Shown in pieces: positions 1-6,983 of a stretch of DNA of 9,246 bases. The translations under genes and the position numbers were made by a program. Source of the stretch: Desulfobacteraceae bacterium (lineage in GTDB: Bacteria; Desulfobacterota; DSM-4660; Desulfatiglandales; B25-G16); contig JAUWZC010000083.1 of the NCBI GenBank assembly GCA_030615565.1, positions 1-9,246 of the forward strand, in the 5' to 3' direction. How positions within the stretch are numbered: position 1 is the first letter of the stretch; each line of letters begins with the position of its first letter. The notes beneath the pieces were generated by a model. It was not told the origin of the DNA, did not search any database, and saw only the letters and a program-made list of their open reading frames with translations.

Positions 1-1010
1 AATCCTGAACCATCTGAAAGAGGGAAAAGGGTCTGAACAGAGCCTTTCCCAAAGGTAGTAGAGCCTAAGATAAGGGCCCTCTTGTTGTCCTGTAAAGCCC
101 CTGCCACTATCTCTGATGCGCTTGCACTTCCCTCATTAGTCAAGACAATCATAGGATATTTTTTGGGCTTCCTATTCTTATGGGCAACACTTTTTTCTTC
201 TTTTTTATCCCGGCCCTTGATAGAAACAATCAGGCCTGAATCAAGAAATTCATCGGCTACCTTTACAGCCTGAGATAGCAATCCCCCAGGATTGTTTCTC
301 AAATCTAGAATCAAGCCTTTCAATTCCTTTTTGTTCTCCATCTCTTCTAAAGCCTTGGAAAGTTCTTTACCAGTGTTGCTTTGGAAATTAGAAATCCTGA
401 TATAACCTATATCGAAAGGAATGAAAAACGAGCGAACACTCTTAATGGGTATCACATCCCTGGTTATCATAAAATCTATCGGTTTTTCTAAGTCTTTCCT
501 TCTAATAGTAAGTTTAATCTTGCTACCTTTAGGCCCCCGAATAAGCTTAACCGCCTCCATAATAGATAAATCTTTGCTTGATTTTTCCCCTATCATGATT
601 ATCTGGTCTCCTGCCTTTATCCCAACCTTAAATGCAGGTGTTCCTTCAATAGGAGAGACTACGGTGAGGACATTGTTTCTGATGGTTATCTCAATCCCTA
701 CCCCAGAAAAGCTTCCTTTTGTCTCTACCATCAATTCCTTGTATTCTTCTGGGCTCATAAAAAAGGAGTGAGGATCCAAGGTCCTAACCATACCCTTTAT
801 AGCCCCATATAGAACATCCTTTGGGTCTGTGTCTTCAACATAGTTTTTTTCAATCTTATGTAAAACTTCGCTCAGAACCTCTATATTCTTGTATACCTCT
901 TTTGTACCAGCCAAAATATCTTGATGGCTATCGTTGATTAAACACAACAATATCAAAACAATAAAAATGATTATCTTGTAACAAAAATGGTTATGTCTTG
1001 TTTTTAACAT
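1..1010 (-). CDS. ctpA: S41-family C-terminal processing protease, 3' end cut by window
   Basis: Periplasmic serine protease that trims or degrades proteins from their C-terminus, often cell-wall hydrolases and their regulators. I translated it by hand from the ATG at 1010: 336 complete codons stay open to the window edge, so the C-terminus is missing. Visible in order: basic N-terminus and hydrophobic signal segment (about residues 10-25); the N-terminal helical stretch with LDPHSFFMSPEEY; a PDZ domain with GSFSGVGIEI and AGDQIIMI; then the S41 core with LILDLRNNPGGLL. The catalytic Ser lies in EGSASASEIVAGALQD and the Lys in FGKGSVQT, so the dyad is intact. A GAGGAG Shine-Dalgarno sits 7 bases before the ATG. 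It lies 51 bases downstream of the envC-like gene, probably in the same operon. Family assignment is firm; the choice of ctpA over another Ctp paralogue name is convention. Confidence 0.93.
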   Translation of the reverse strand, partial: MLKTRHNHFCYKIIIFIVLILLCLINDSHQDILAGTKEVYKNIEVLSEVLHKIEKNYVEDTDPKDVLYGAIKGMVRTLDPHSFFMSPEEYKELMVETKGSFSGVGIEITIRNNVLTVVSPIEGTPAFKVGIKAGDQIIMIGEKSSKDLSIMEAVKLIRGPKGSKIKLTIRRKDLEKPIDFMITRDVIPIKSVRSFFIPFDIGYIRISNFQSNTGKELSKALEEMENKKELKGLILDLRNNPGGLLSQAVKVADEFLDSGLIVSIKGRDKKEEKSVAHKNRKPKKYPMIVLTNEGSASASEIVAGALQDNKRALILGSTTFGKGSVQTLFPLSDGSG

Positions 1011-1017
1011 CTCTTTT

Positions 1018-1023
1018 CTCCTC
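1018..1023 (-). promoter_or_regulatory. Shine-Dalgarno of ctpA
   Basis: GAGGAG on the minus strand, 7 bases before the ATG at 1010. It supports that start over any internal one. Confidence 0.75.
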
Positions 1024-1027
1024 TTTT

Positions 1028-1041
1028 AGAAATATATTTCT
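1028..1041. repeat. Perfect 14-bp palindrome between envC-like gene and ctpA
   Basis: AGAAATATATTTCT is its own reverse complement and lies in the 51-base gap before ctpA, just upstream of its Shine-Dalgarno. It could be an operator or a small RNA hairpin, but it is AT-rich in AT-rich DNA, so chance is possible. Confidence 0.35.
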
Positions 1042-1061
1042 CTTCTTAAATACATTGTACC

Positions 1062-2225
1062 CTATTTAAACCATCCTTTGGGGTCAAGATGATTCCCTCC
1101 TTTTCTTATTTCAAAATATATCCCTGGTCCTACCTGCCAGCCAGGATCTCCCACCAAACCGATTACTTCTCCTTCTGTAACCATCTCTCCCTTTTCCTTA
1201 ACTCTCTCCTCAAGGTGGGCGAAGATAGTAAAATAATGGCATCCATGGTCAATAATCAACAGCTGTCCGTATCCTTTAAACCATCCGGAATAGTCTATCC
1301 TGCCAGGAAAAACCGATCTAACCGCCTCCCCTGGAGAACCTTTGATATATATTCCCTTTCTATGCATAAATGGATTAGATCCAAATTGTTTGACATCTCT
1401 CAGTATTTTTCCTTTTAACGGTAGGGGTAACTTTCCTTTCATTTTAGCAAACCTTTGCGGCAATAGGCTTTCCTTTTCTTCAGTCTCTAAATGCAACATG
1501 GTCTCACTTAAAGCCTGTGCTGCCTCTCTCAGTTCCTTAACTGCTTTTGTATAAAATTCCTTCTCCTTATGTATCTTCATCAACAAAAAAACTTTTTTTT
1601 CAATATATTTTTCAAGTAGGGCCATCCTTCTGTTCTTGACCTTTTCTAACGCCTCAATTGTTGCCATATTCTCCTTGAGTATACCTAGCTCATTCTCGAC
1701 CTGCCTCATCTGCCTGTCCAACATATCCGTAATTTGTTTATCCTGGGCCATAATAGCCTTCATATACTTTATTGTCTTTTGAAATTCTTGTAGGGTAGTA
1801 GAGGTAGCAAGAATCCATATATATCCAGGCCTTCCAAATTTATAGAAAGCTACTAATCGCTTTTTTAAATATGCCTTGACAGCATAGGAAGACTGGTTTA
1901 GCCTCTGAATCCTTTTCTGCCTAACCTGGACCTCACTTGAAATCTTTTCTATCTGGCTTGATAGCTCCTTTAATGACCTCCTGTTTATAACCACCTCTTT
2001 TTCCAGTCTTTCGATCTCTCCCAAGATACCCTTTTCTTTAATATCAACACTAAGCAGCTCTTCTTGCTGTTCTAAAAGATCTTTTTCTATCTGCTGAACC
2101 TGGGAACGAGTACTTTCGTTAGAAGATCTCTCTTCTGCCCCTGAAAAATCTATTAAGAAAAAGCTAAAAATAATGGCACATAGAATGGATAAAAATGTTC
2201 GAAAAATTTTGATTTTCTGATTCAT
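1062..2225 (-). CDS. envC: EnvC-like murein hydrolase activator (coiled coil plus degenerate LytM/M23 domain)
   Basis: 387 residues. A signal segment (about 8-30, ending SGAEE) exports it to the periplasm. Residues about 36-250 are Glu/Lys/Gln-rich heptads, the long coiled coil that in EnvC docks on the FtsX loop. Residues about 275-387 form a LytM domain, with GYGQLLIIDHG, TIFAHL and YFEIR. Compared with active M23 peptidases, the H-x-x-x-D zinc pair is replaced by R289 and Y293, and the H-x-H pair by G368 and Y370; only the second-shell His (H337) remains. By analogy with E. coli EnvC it should therefore bind and activate N-acetylmuramoyl-L-alanine amidases at the septum, not cut peptidoglycan itself. 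Its ATG overlaps the ftsX stop by 4 bases (ATGA), implying translational coupling. NlpD-like proteins are the alternative, but the FtsEX context and lack of a lipobox favour EnvC. Confidence 0.9.
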   Translation of the reverse strand: MNQKIKIFRTFLSILCAIIFSFFLIDFSGAEERSSNESTRSQVQQIEKDLLEQQEELLSVDIKEKGILGEIERLEKEVVINRRSLKELSSQIEKISSEVQVRQKRIQRLNQSSYAVKAYLKKRLVAFYKFGRPGYIWILATSTTLQEFQKTIKYMKAIMAQDKQITDMLDRQMRQVENELGILKENMATIEALEKVKNRRMALLEKYIEKKVFLLMKIHKEKEFYTKAVKELREAAQALSETMLHLETEEKESLLPQRFAKMKGKLPLPLKGKILRDVKQFGSNPFMHRKGIYIKGSPGEAVRSVFPGRIDYSGWFKGYGQLLIIDHGCHYFTIFAHLEERVKEKGEMVTEGEVIGLVGDPGWQVGPGIYFEIRKGGNHLDPKGWFK

Positions 2226-3115
2226 GTTCTAAAAAAGCGACCCAAAGATATTGTGCTCCCAATAAACCCAATAATAACACTTATAAATAACAAAAAAAGA
2301 ATAAATTGAGGAGAAAGAAAGACAATATCAAGAGAGGCAAACCCAATTCTAATGTCTATTCTGGTTATGACTATTATATAAACTAAAAAGAGAATGATTA
2401 AGGCAACTGCACCACCAAGAAACCCTTGAATTGATCCTTCAATCATAAAAGGAATCTTCACAAAGCGATTGGTCGCACCTACCAGCTTGAGTATTTCAAT
2501 CTCTTCCTTTCGAGAATAGATAGTCAATTTTATTGTATTAGTGATGATAAAAAGAGCTGCTAAAAAAAGTAATCCTCCAAAAATCATGCCTACAATCTTT
2601 ATTGCCTCCATTACAGTCTGAAATCTTCTTATCCATTCCTGACTGTATTGAACCTCATCAACTGTATCAATTTTCTCCAATTTTGTTTTCAATTGATATG
2701 GAAGGGAATCTCCGCCTTTATCTCTCGAAAGAATAATCTCAAGTGAAGCAGGCAAAGGATTCTCCTTTAAACCATCAAGCAGTCCAGCTTTGTCCCCTAG
2801 CTTTCTTCTAAGACTCTTCATAGCATCATCCTTGGAAACAAACCCTTTGATAGTCACCCCAGGAAACAGAAACAATTCTTTCTCTATGTTTTCAATCAAA
2901 ACTCTATCTGGTTCCCCTTTGAAATAAATAGACATAGTCAACGATCTTCCCTGTTCCTCTGTCCAATAATTTAAATTTACAAAAATAAGAATAAAAGTAT
3001 AAAAGATAAGGAATGCTATGGACATTGTGCCTATACCTATCAGATGAACTAATCGATTCTCAAAAATGTTTACCATAGCCTGCCTGATAAAATAATGAAA
3101 TATCGTAATTTTCAT
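2222..3115 (-). CDS. ftsX: Cell division ABC transporter-like permease FtsX
   Basis: Inner-membrane half of the FtsEX complex. It transports nothing known; ATP hydrolysis by FtsE changes its periplasmic loop, which signals to the cell-wall hydrolase machinery. The 297 residues show the FtsX layout: cytoplasmic N-terminus, first membrane helix (about 24-47), a periplasmic domain (about 50-165), then three further helices (about 172-197, 228-250 and 266-292). The stretch NTIKLTIYSRKEEIEILKLVGAT is the conserved cytoplasmic segment between helices 2 and 3 that contacts FtsE. The ATG follows the ftsE stop with no gap (TAA then ATG), and the stop overlaps the next gene by 4 bases, so ftsE, ftsX and the envC-like gene should be translated together. 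Length and topology are normal for the family. Confidence 0.95.
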   Translation of the reverse strand: MKITIFHYFIRQAMVNIFENRLVHLIGIGTMSIAFLIFYTFILIFVNLNYWTEEQGRSLTMSIYFKGEPDRVLIENIEKELFLFPGVTIKGFVSKDDAMKSLRRKLGDKAGLLDGLKENPLPASLEIILSRDKGGDSLPYQLKTKLEKIDTVDEVQYSQEWIRRFQTVMEAIKIVGMIFGGLLFLAALFIITNTIKLTIYSRKEEIEILKLVGATNRFVKIPFMIEGSIQGFLGGAVALIILFLVYIIVITRIDIRIGFASLDIVFLSPQFILFLLFISVIIGFIGSTISLGRFFRT

Positions 3116-3766
3116 TTACACTATCCTGCCCTTATTAAGCGTAATTATTCTTCTGGTTGTATCCTTTAACAACTCCTGGCTATGTGTTGCCACAAGTACT
3201 GTTGTGCCCTTAATATGTATCTCCTTTAAAAGGGCCATTATCTCCATTGTTAGATCAGGGTCAAGATTTCCAGTTGGTTCATCAGCCAAGAGAATCAAAG
3301 GATTATTGACTATTGCTCTAGCAATAGCAACTCTCTGCTGTTCACCACCTGAAAGCTGAGGAGGATAGTAACCTTCCTTGTTTGCCAGGCCTAGATATCT
3401 GAGTGTCTGATGAACCTTCTTGCGTATCATATAAAAAGGAAAACCCATTATTTCCAGAGCTAGGGCTACATTTTCAAATACATTGCGCCTTGGAAGTAAT
3501 TTAAAATCCTGAAATATTACCCCTATTCTCCGACGTAATAGTGCTAGCTCTCGATCCTTGATCCTATTAAGATTCCTTCCGTCGACCAGTGCATTCCCAC
3601 TTGTTGGCTTCTCTGCACAGAAGATTATCTTTAACAATGTAGTCTTTCCTGCACCACTAGGCCCAGTAATGAAAACGAATTCCCCTTTCTTTACTGTCAG
3701 ATTTATATCTAATAGTGCCGGGTTTTTTGAGCCAAAATTTTTATAAACTTGGAATAGTTGGATCAT
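3116..3766 (-). CDS. ftsE: Cell division ATP-binding protein FtsE
   Basis: Cytoplasmic ATPase that drives FtsX in the divisome. All ABC ATPase motifs are present in 216 residues: Walker A GPSGAGKT (35-42), Q-loop Gln86 in IFQDFKLL, signature LSGGEQQRVAIARA (138-151), Walker B LLADEPTGNLD (159-169) with catalytic Glu163, and H-loop His195 in VATHS. The FQDFKLL and DEPTGNLD wording is typical of the FtsE/LolD branch; the adjacent ftsX decides for FtsE. The start MIQLFQVYKNF matches the usual FtsE N-terminus, although I see no clear Shine-Dalgarno before it. It is the first gene of the division operon that continues into ftsX, the envC-like gene and ctpA. Confidence 0.96.
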   Translation of the reverse strand: MIQLFQVYKNFGSKNPALLDINLTVKKGEFVFITGPSGAGKTTLLKIIFCAEKPTSGNALVDGRNLNRIKDRELALLRRRIGVIFQDFKLLPRRNVFENVALALEIMGFPFYMIRKKVHQTLRYLGLANKEGYYPPQLSGGEQQRVAIARAIVNNPLILLADEPTGNLDPDLTMEIMALLKEIHIKGTTVLVATHSQELLKDTTRRIITLNKGRIV

Positions 3767-4078
3767 TATAAAAGGAAATAGACATTAGGGGCTTCGCCAC
3801 AATTGGAACATAGGGGTAATGGAGTCATGGTGTAATTGGTTTACCTGCCCGCCATTGTCCCTTTTTTCAGTACTCAGGCGATGCGGGCAGGGAGGATGAA
3901 AAACAATTGAGATAATTTTTTCCGCTTTTATTTCCCAATGCTCAGATAATACATCACACCATTTAGATGCTATCAAGTGGTTACAATTAAAAAGGTTATG
4001 ATTTTCCGCCGCGGATAGAAATTCCGAAACGTTTACCTTTTATGATTCAAGCATGAGCAAGATGGGTTTTTTAACATT
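3767..4078. other. Intergenic gap between rny and ftsE with no convincing gene
   Basis: 312 bases. A TTG-started frame on the minus strand (3976-3785, 63 codons) exists, but it has no Shine-Dalgarno, runs straight through the inverted repeat at 3844-3891 and encodes nothing I recognise. It could be a remnant gene, but more likely it is a chance frame. A CCGCGG palindrome lies near 4009-4014. I found no clear promoter for ftsE and no classical hairpin-plus-U terminator for rny, although a promoter here is expected from the gap length. Confidence 0.5.
3844..3891. repeat. GC-rich inverted repeat, 9-bp arms (REP/MITE-like)
   Basis: CCTGCCCGC at 3844-3852 pairs perfectly with GCGGGCAGG at 3883-3891, around a 30-base loop. 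It is much more GC-rich than the neighbouring intergenic DNA. There is no T-run beside it, so it is not a typical intrinsic terminator. The form resembles dispersed palindromic repeats, but only one copy is in view. Confidence 0.55.
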
Positions 4079-5641
4079 TCACTTGGCATATTCAACGGCC
4101 CTGGTTTCTCTTATTACTGTCACCTTAATCTGCCCGGGATAGGTAAGATCCTTTTCTATCTTTTTTGCTACCTCACTGCATATCATTGTTGACTCAAAAT
4201 CATCAACCTTATCGCTCTCTACTATTATCCTCAGCTCTCTGCCCGCCTGGATTGCATACGACTTATTAATACCTTTAAAAGACATGGCGATCTCTTCCAT
4301 ATCCTCCAATCTCTTCACATACGTCTCGTACATCTCTCTCCTAGCCCCGGGCCTAGCACCAGATAAGGTGTCGGCCGCCTGAAGTAGGGCATCCATAACA
4401 GATGTAGCCTGAATATCTTCATGGTGAGCAGCTATAGCGTGAACTACCTGCTCAGATTCACCATATTTCTTGGCCAGATCTGCACCTATGAGTGCATGTG
4501 CCCCTTCTACTTCATGATCTACTGCCTTTCCGATATCATGGAGAAGTCCAATTCTCTTGGCCTGTTTTTCGTCTAACCCTAACTCCGACGCCATTATGCC
4601 ACATAAGAAGGCGACTTCCATGGAGTGCTGTAAAACATTCTGAGCATAACTTGATCTATATTTTAACCGACCGATTAATTTAATCAATTCTGTATGAATA
4701 CCATGGAGTCCGATATCAAAAGTAGCCTGCTCTCCAGCCTCTTTAATTTTTGTCTCAATTTCTCTGCTCACTCTTTCCACGATCTCCTCAATCCTTGCCG
4801 GGTGAATCCTACCGTCTTCAATTAGCCTCTCCAAGGCCACCTTAGCAATCTCTCTCCTAATTGGATTAAACCCTGACAGTACTACAGCTTCAGGCGTATC
4901 ATCAATTATAAGACTTATTCCAGTAGCTGCCTCCAAGGCCCTAATGTTCCTTCCTTCTCTCCCGATAATCCTTCCTTTCATCTCATCATTTGGTAGATTA
5001 ACCACAGACACACTCTCTTCAGCCACATAATCACCAGCATATCTCTTGATGGCCAAGGCCAAGATCTCCTGTGCTTTTCTGTTAGAGATCTCTCTTGTCT
5101 CAGTCTCTATTTTCTTTATGAGTCTGGAGGCCTCATGGCGTGCCTCTGATTCCATAGAAGAAACGAGCATCTCTTTCGCCTCTGCTACTGAAATACCGGC
5201 AATTCTCTCTAATTTCTGTCTCTCTTCTTCGATCAGGCTATCGAATTCTTTTTCCTTCCTCTTCAAATCATTTTCCCGATTCACTAAGGCCACTTCCTTT
5301 TTGGAAATCAGTGCTTCTCTTTGCTCAAGTTGCTCTATCCTCTTGTCTAAGGTTTCCTCTTTTTGGAAAAATCTTCTTTCCTGGCCCTGCAGGTCCTTCC
5401 TTCTTGACCTCGTTTCCTCCTCAAAATCAAGCTTCATCTGATAAAGTTTGTCCTTGGCCTGTAGCTGGGCCTCTTTTCTGATTGTTTCTGCTTGCTTGCT
5501 GGCTTCAAGGACAATCTTTCTGGAATAGTCTTCTGCAGAATCAAGCTTATTCTCTAGTATCTTTTTGCGGATAATAATACCTACAAACACTCCTGCTATA
5601 ATTGCTGCTAATGCAACAATAACTAACTGAGCAACCAACAT
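4079..5641 (-). CDS. rny: Ribonuclease Y (membrane-anchored endoribonuclease)
   Basis: Endoribonuclease that starts decay and processing of mRNAs, held at the inner membrane by its N-terminus. The 520 residues are the normal length and contain: a membrane helix (about 5-24, VIVALAAIIAGVFVGIII); a long charged coiled coil (about 28-195); a KH RNA-binding domain (about 210-275) with GRIIGREGRNI at 223-233; and an HD metal-dependent phosphohydrolase domain (about 330-425) with His368-Asp369 in LLHDIGKA, the upstream His in QNVLQHS and AAHHED downstream. The C-terminal domain ends RETRAVEYAK, as usual for RNase Y. Translation starts at the ATG at 5641 behind a near-perfect extended Shine-Dalgarno. 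It lies downstream of zapA and 6S RNA, an order seen in several deltaproteobacteria. Confidence 0.97.
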   Translation of the reverse strand: MLVAQLVIVALAAIIAGVFVGIIIRKKILENKLDSAEDYSRKIVLEASKQAETIRKEAQLQAKDKLYQMKLDFEEETRSRRKDLQGQERRFFQKEETLDKRIEQLEQREALISKKEVALVNRENDLKRKEKEFDSLIEEERQKLERIAGISVAEAKEMLVSSMESEARHEASRLIKKIETETREISNRKAQEILALAIKRYAGDYVAEESVSVVNLPNDEMKGRIIGREGRNIRALEAATGISLIIDDTPEAVVLSGFNPIRREIAKVALERLIEDGRIHPARIEEIVERVSREIETKIKEAGEQATFDIGLHGIHTELIKLIGRLKYRSSYAQNVLQHSMEVAFLCGIMASELGLDEKQAKRIGLLHDIGKAVDHEVEGAHALIGADLAKKYGESEQVVHAIAAHHEDIQATSVMDALLQAADTLSGARPGARREMYETYVKRLEDMEEIAMSFKGINKSYAIQAGRELRIIVESDKVDDFESTMICSEVAKKIEKDLTYPGQIKVTVIRETRAVEYAK

Positions 5642-5949
5642 ATTTTCATCACCGCCTTTTATTTTGTTAAGATTTTTCTTAAGGAAAAAAGAGGGGTTGA
5701 TAGAGGTTTAGCGGAATGATAGATAATGGAATGTTAAGCAGAACTTACTAACGTAAAGGGCTAAATAGTTCCCTCAAAAAAGTCGGGAAATTGCGAATCA
5801 AGTATATTATATAAGGCTTATTTCTTGTATATCTAAATTTATTTTTTTTCAATTTCTGCCAACAATAATGTTATCTTCATTTGTTCAATTATAAAGTCAA
5901 GTGGCAATTTATTCCCCAGCCCTAGACCTATCAATCCACTCTTTTTATT
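5642..5949 (-). other. AT-rich leader region between 6S RNA and rny
   Basis: About 308 bases without a gene. On the minus strand it contains A- and T-rich tracts, a TATAAT hexamer close to 5804-5811 without a well-spaced -35 partner, and a possible TTGACT near 5895-5900 without a good -10. RNase Y probably has its own promoter here or is read through from zapA/6S, but the sequence does not decide it. I see no strong hairpin or riboswitch. Confidence 0.4.
5648..5658 (-). promoter_or_regulatory. Extended Shine-Dalgarno of rny
   Basis: AAGGCGGTGAT on the minus strand ends 6 bases before the ATG at 5641. It matches the full anti-16S complement AAGGAGGTGAT with one mismatch, suggesting strong initiation and fixing the start. 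Confidence 0.85.
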
Positions 5950-6131
5950 TTCCCCCGCTGCAATGCCGTGTCAGCGGATCTTTTTGAACCTAATCTCACG
6001 CAGGTGGGCATTCCGTTAGCCCGTTAGGTCTTTTTCTACCATCTAAAAAGGCACACAAGGATAAGAGGGAACTCCCAGTTACATTAGTGTTGGCTCAAAA
6101 ATCTTCCACCAATCACGAGCATAGCAGGGGA
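5950..6131 (-). ncRNA. ssrS: 6S RNA
   Basis: About 182 nt, the usual length of 6S RNA, which mimics an open promoter and sequesters sigma70 RNA polymerase in stationary phase. On the minus strand the 5' end CCCCUGCU.GCUCGUG pairs with the 3' end CACGGC...AGCGGGGG to form the closing stem. Further in, GAUUUUUGAGCC pairs with GGUUCAAAAAGAUC (with G:U pairs), and the large central bulge is flanked by UGGGAGUUCCCUCU on one side and GGAUGCCCACCUG on the other, which I recognise as family hallmarks. It starts about 6 bases after the zapA stop; the zapA-6S-rny order is a known arrangement. A weak -10 (TAAACT) lies in the zapA end, so it may be separately transcribed or processed from the zapA transcript. 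Exact ends are estimated from the stem. Confidence 0.92.
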
Positions 6132-6136
6132 ATAAT

Positions 6137-6427
6137 TTAGTTTAATGCTAAACCCAAGCTTTGTATTAATCTCTTGGATCTGTTATTGATTTCGGCTAAC
6201 AGAACCTCCTTTTCTTTTATAAGCTGAAAATAATCTCCTGCTATATCAAGAGCAGTTAAAATAGCTTTTTTGTCTTCGGATAATTCTCTTTTAGAATCGC
6301 TTATCTCCCTTAACCTTTTGTCCACATACGCTGCTACCTTCAATATCTGCTCCCTATCATCCGAGCCTCTTATAGCATACTCAGTATCCTTTATTCTAAT
6401 TTTAACTTTCTCGCCCATGGAACACAT
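6137..6427 (-). CDS. zapA: Cell division protein ZapA
   Basis: Small cytoplasmic protein that binds and cross-links FtsZ filaments and stabilises the Z-ring. The 96 residues have the ZapA plan: an N-terminal beta/alpha head with KVKIRIKDTEYAIRG and the ILKVAAYVDKRLREI helix, then a C-terminal coiled coil that includes ALDIAGDYFQLIKEKE. Two ATGs are possible, at 6427 (MCSMGEK...) and 6418 (MGEKVKI...). Neither has a good Shine-Dalgarno, and family alignments would favour the second. It begins 9 bases after the zapB-like gene, so the two are probably co-transcribed, and it is followed at once by 6S RNA. Confidence 0.93.
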   Translation of the reverse strand: MCSMGEKVKIRIKDTEYAIRGSDDREQILKVAAYVDKRLREISDSKRELSEDKKAILTALDIAGDYFQLIKEKEVLLAEINNRSKRLIQSLGLALN

Positions 6428-6436
6428 CTTTTAAGA

Positions 6437-6670
6437 TTATAAAGTAAATTCTTCTATTTTTTCTAAAAGAGTTGCTACTCTTTTTCTAATTAAGCCCCTA
6501 TCGGCCTTGAGGGTCTCTATCTCATCAGTAAGTAAGCCAATCTTTTTCTCTTGGCTTTGAACATTCTTCTCTAAGTCAATTTTCTCTTCTTTAAAAGAAC
6601 TCACTATCGAAATGAGTGATTCGATCTTCTCCTCTAATAGACCAAATTGTTCTAATTCATTTAATCCCAT
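6437..6670 (-). CDS. Short coiled-coil protein, ZapB-like
   Basis: 77 residues that are almost entirely heptad coiled coil: hydrophobic Leu/Ile/Val spaced among Glu and Lys, with no membrane segment. E. coli ZapB is a similar 81-residue coiled coil that binds ZapA and forms a layer inside the Z-ring. The ending here, VATLLEKIEEF, resembles the ZapB ending LQALLGRMEEV. Position directly before zapA, in one transcript, supports this role. Coiled coils match each other easily, so the name is inferred from size, ending and context. The ATG at 6670 has no visible Shine-Dalgarno but lies about 20 bases after the predicted transcription start. Confidence 0.75.
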   Translation of the reverse strand: MGLNELEQFGLLEEKIESLISIVSSFKEEKIDLEKNVQSQEKKIGLLTDEIETLKADRGLIRKRVATLLEKIEEFTL

Positions 6671-6697
6671 ATGGAGCTTAAAGTTGTTTTATATTTA

Positions 6698-6725
6698 AGT
6701 ATATCTTTCTTGTAAAGAAAGTCAA
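6698..6725 (-). promoter_or_regulatory. Sigma70-type promoter of the zapB-like/zapA operon
   Basis: On the minus strand, TTGACT (6725-6720) and TATACT (6703-6698) are separated by 16 bases. Each hexamer matches consensus at 5 of 6 positions. The predicted start is near 6691, about 20 bases before the ATG at 6670. It would drive the zapB-like gene and zapA, and possibly 6S RNA and rny. Confidence 0.7.
6705..6721. promoter_or_regulatory. Candidate operator: perfect 7-3-7 inverted repeat in the promoter spacer
   Basis: CTTTCTT (6705-6711) and AAGAAAG (6715-6721) are perfect reverse complements around GTA. The repeat fills the -35/-10 spacer and touches the -35 box, which is where a dimeric repressor would block RNA polymerase. 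The regulator is unknown. Confidence 0.45.
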
Positions 6726-6785
6726 GTGATAAGAAAATGAGGCAGGTATTTAAATAGAGAGAATATAGTGGAAACGATAGGCTTT

Positions 6786-6947
6786 TTATCCAATAATTTT
6801 AAAAAACCGTAAAATAAAAAAAAGAATTCCAACAACCAAACCAAACAAGGCACAGATCTGGGCTATCAAAAACAGGTAAAATAATTTTGTCCTGGTATCC
6901 CTATCCCTTTCATAGATCCTTTTTCTTCTGCCCGACCCAACAGTCAT
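6786..6947 (-). CDS. Small single-pass membrane protein (53 aa)
   Basis: Found by reading the minus strand by hand: ATG at 6947, TAA at 6786-6788. The protein starts MTVGSGRRKR and stays very basic to about residue 21 (with ERDRDTRTK), then has one hydrophobic helix of about 25 residues (LFYLFLIAQICALFGLVVGILFFIL) and ends RFFKIIG. The positive N-terminus predicts an N-in membrane anchor. The clean split into charged head and membrane helix, with no charge inside the helix, argues for a real gene. It lies just upstream of the zapB-like/zapA promoter, so a divisome or envelope role is conceivable but unproven. There is no Shine-Dalgarno; a possible promoter lies so close that the mRNA could be nearly leaderless. 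I recognise no family. Confidence 0.6.
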   Translation of the reverse strand: MTVGSGRRKRIYERDRDTRTKLFYLFLIAQICALFGLVVGILFFILRFFKIIG

Positions 6948-6956
6948 ATTGTGTGC

Positions 6957-6983
6957 AACATAGTGTCAGTAGTTAGTTGTCAA
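6957..6983 (-). promoter_or_regulatory. Possible promoter of the small membrane protein
   Basis: Perfect -35 TTGACA (6983-6978) and weaker -10 TATGTT (6962-6957), spaced 15 bases, two short of the optimum. Transcription would start at or just before the ATG at 6947, which fits the absence of a Shine-Dalgarno. Confidence 0.3.

Noticed and set aside
421..771. Plus-strand frame opposite ctpA
   Set aside because: The minus strand here encodes the PDZ and protease core of Ctp with intact motifs, so the plus frame is a shadow.
3785..3976. 63-codon TTG-started frame after rny
   Set aside because: No ribosome binding site, weak start codon, passes through a palindromic repeat and has no recognisable motif.
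5046..5441. 131-codon plus-strand frame opposite rny
   Set aside because: It is Ser/Phe-rich, the antisense of the RNase Y coiled coil.
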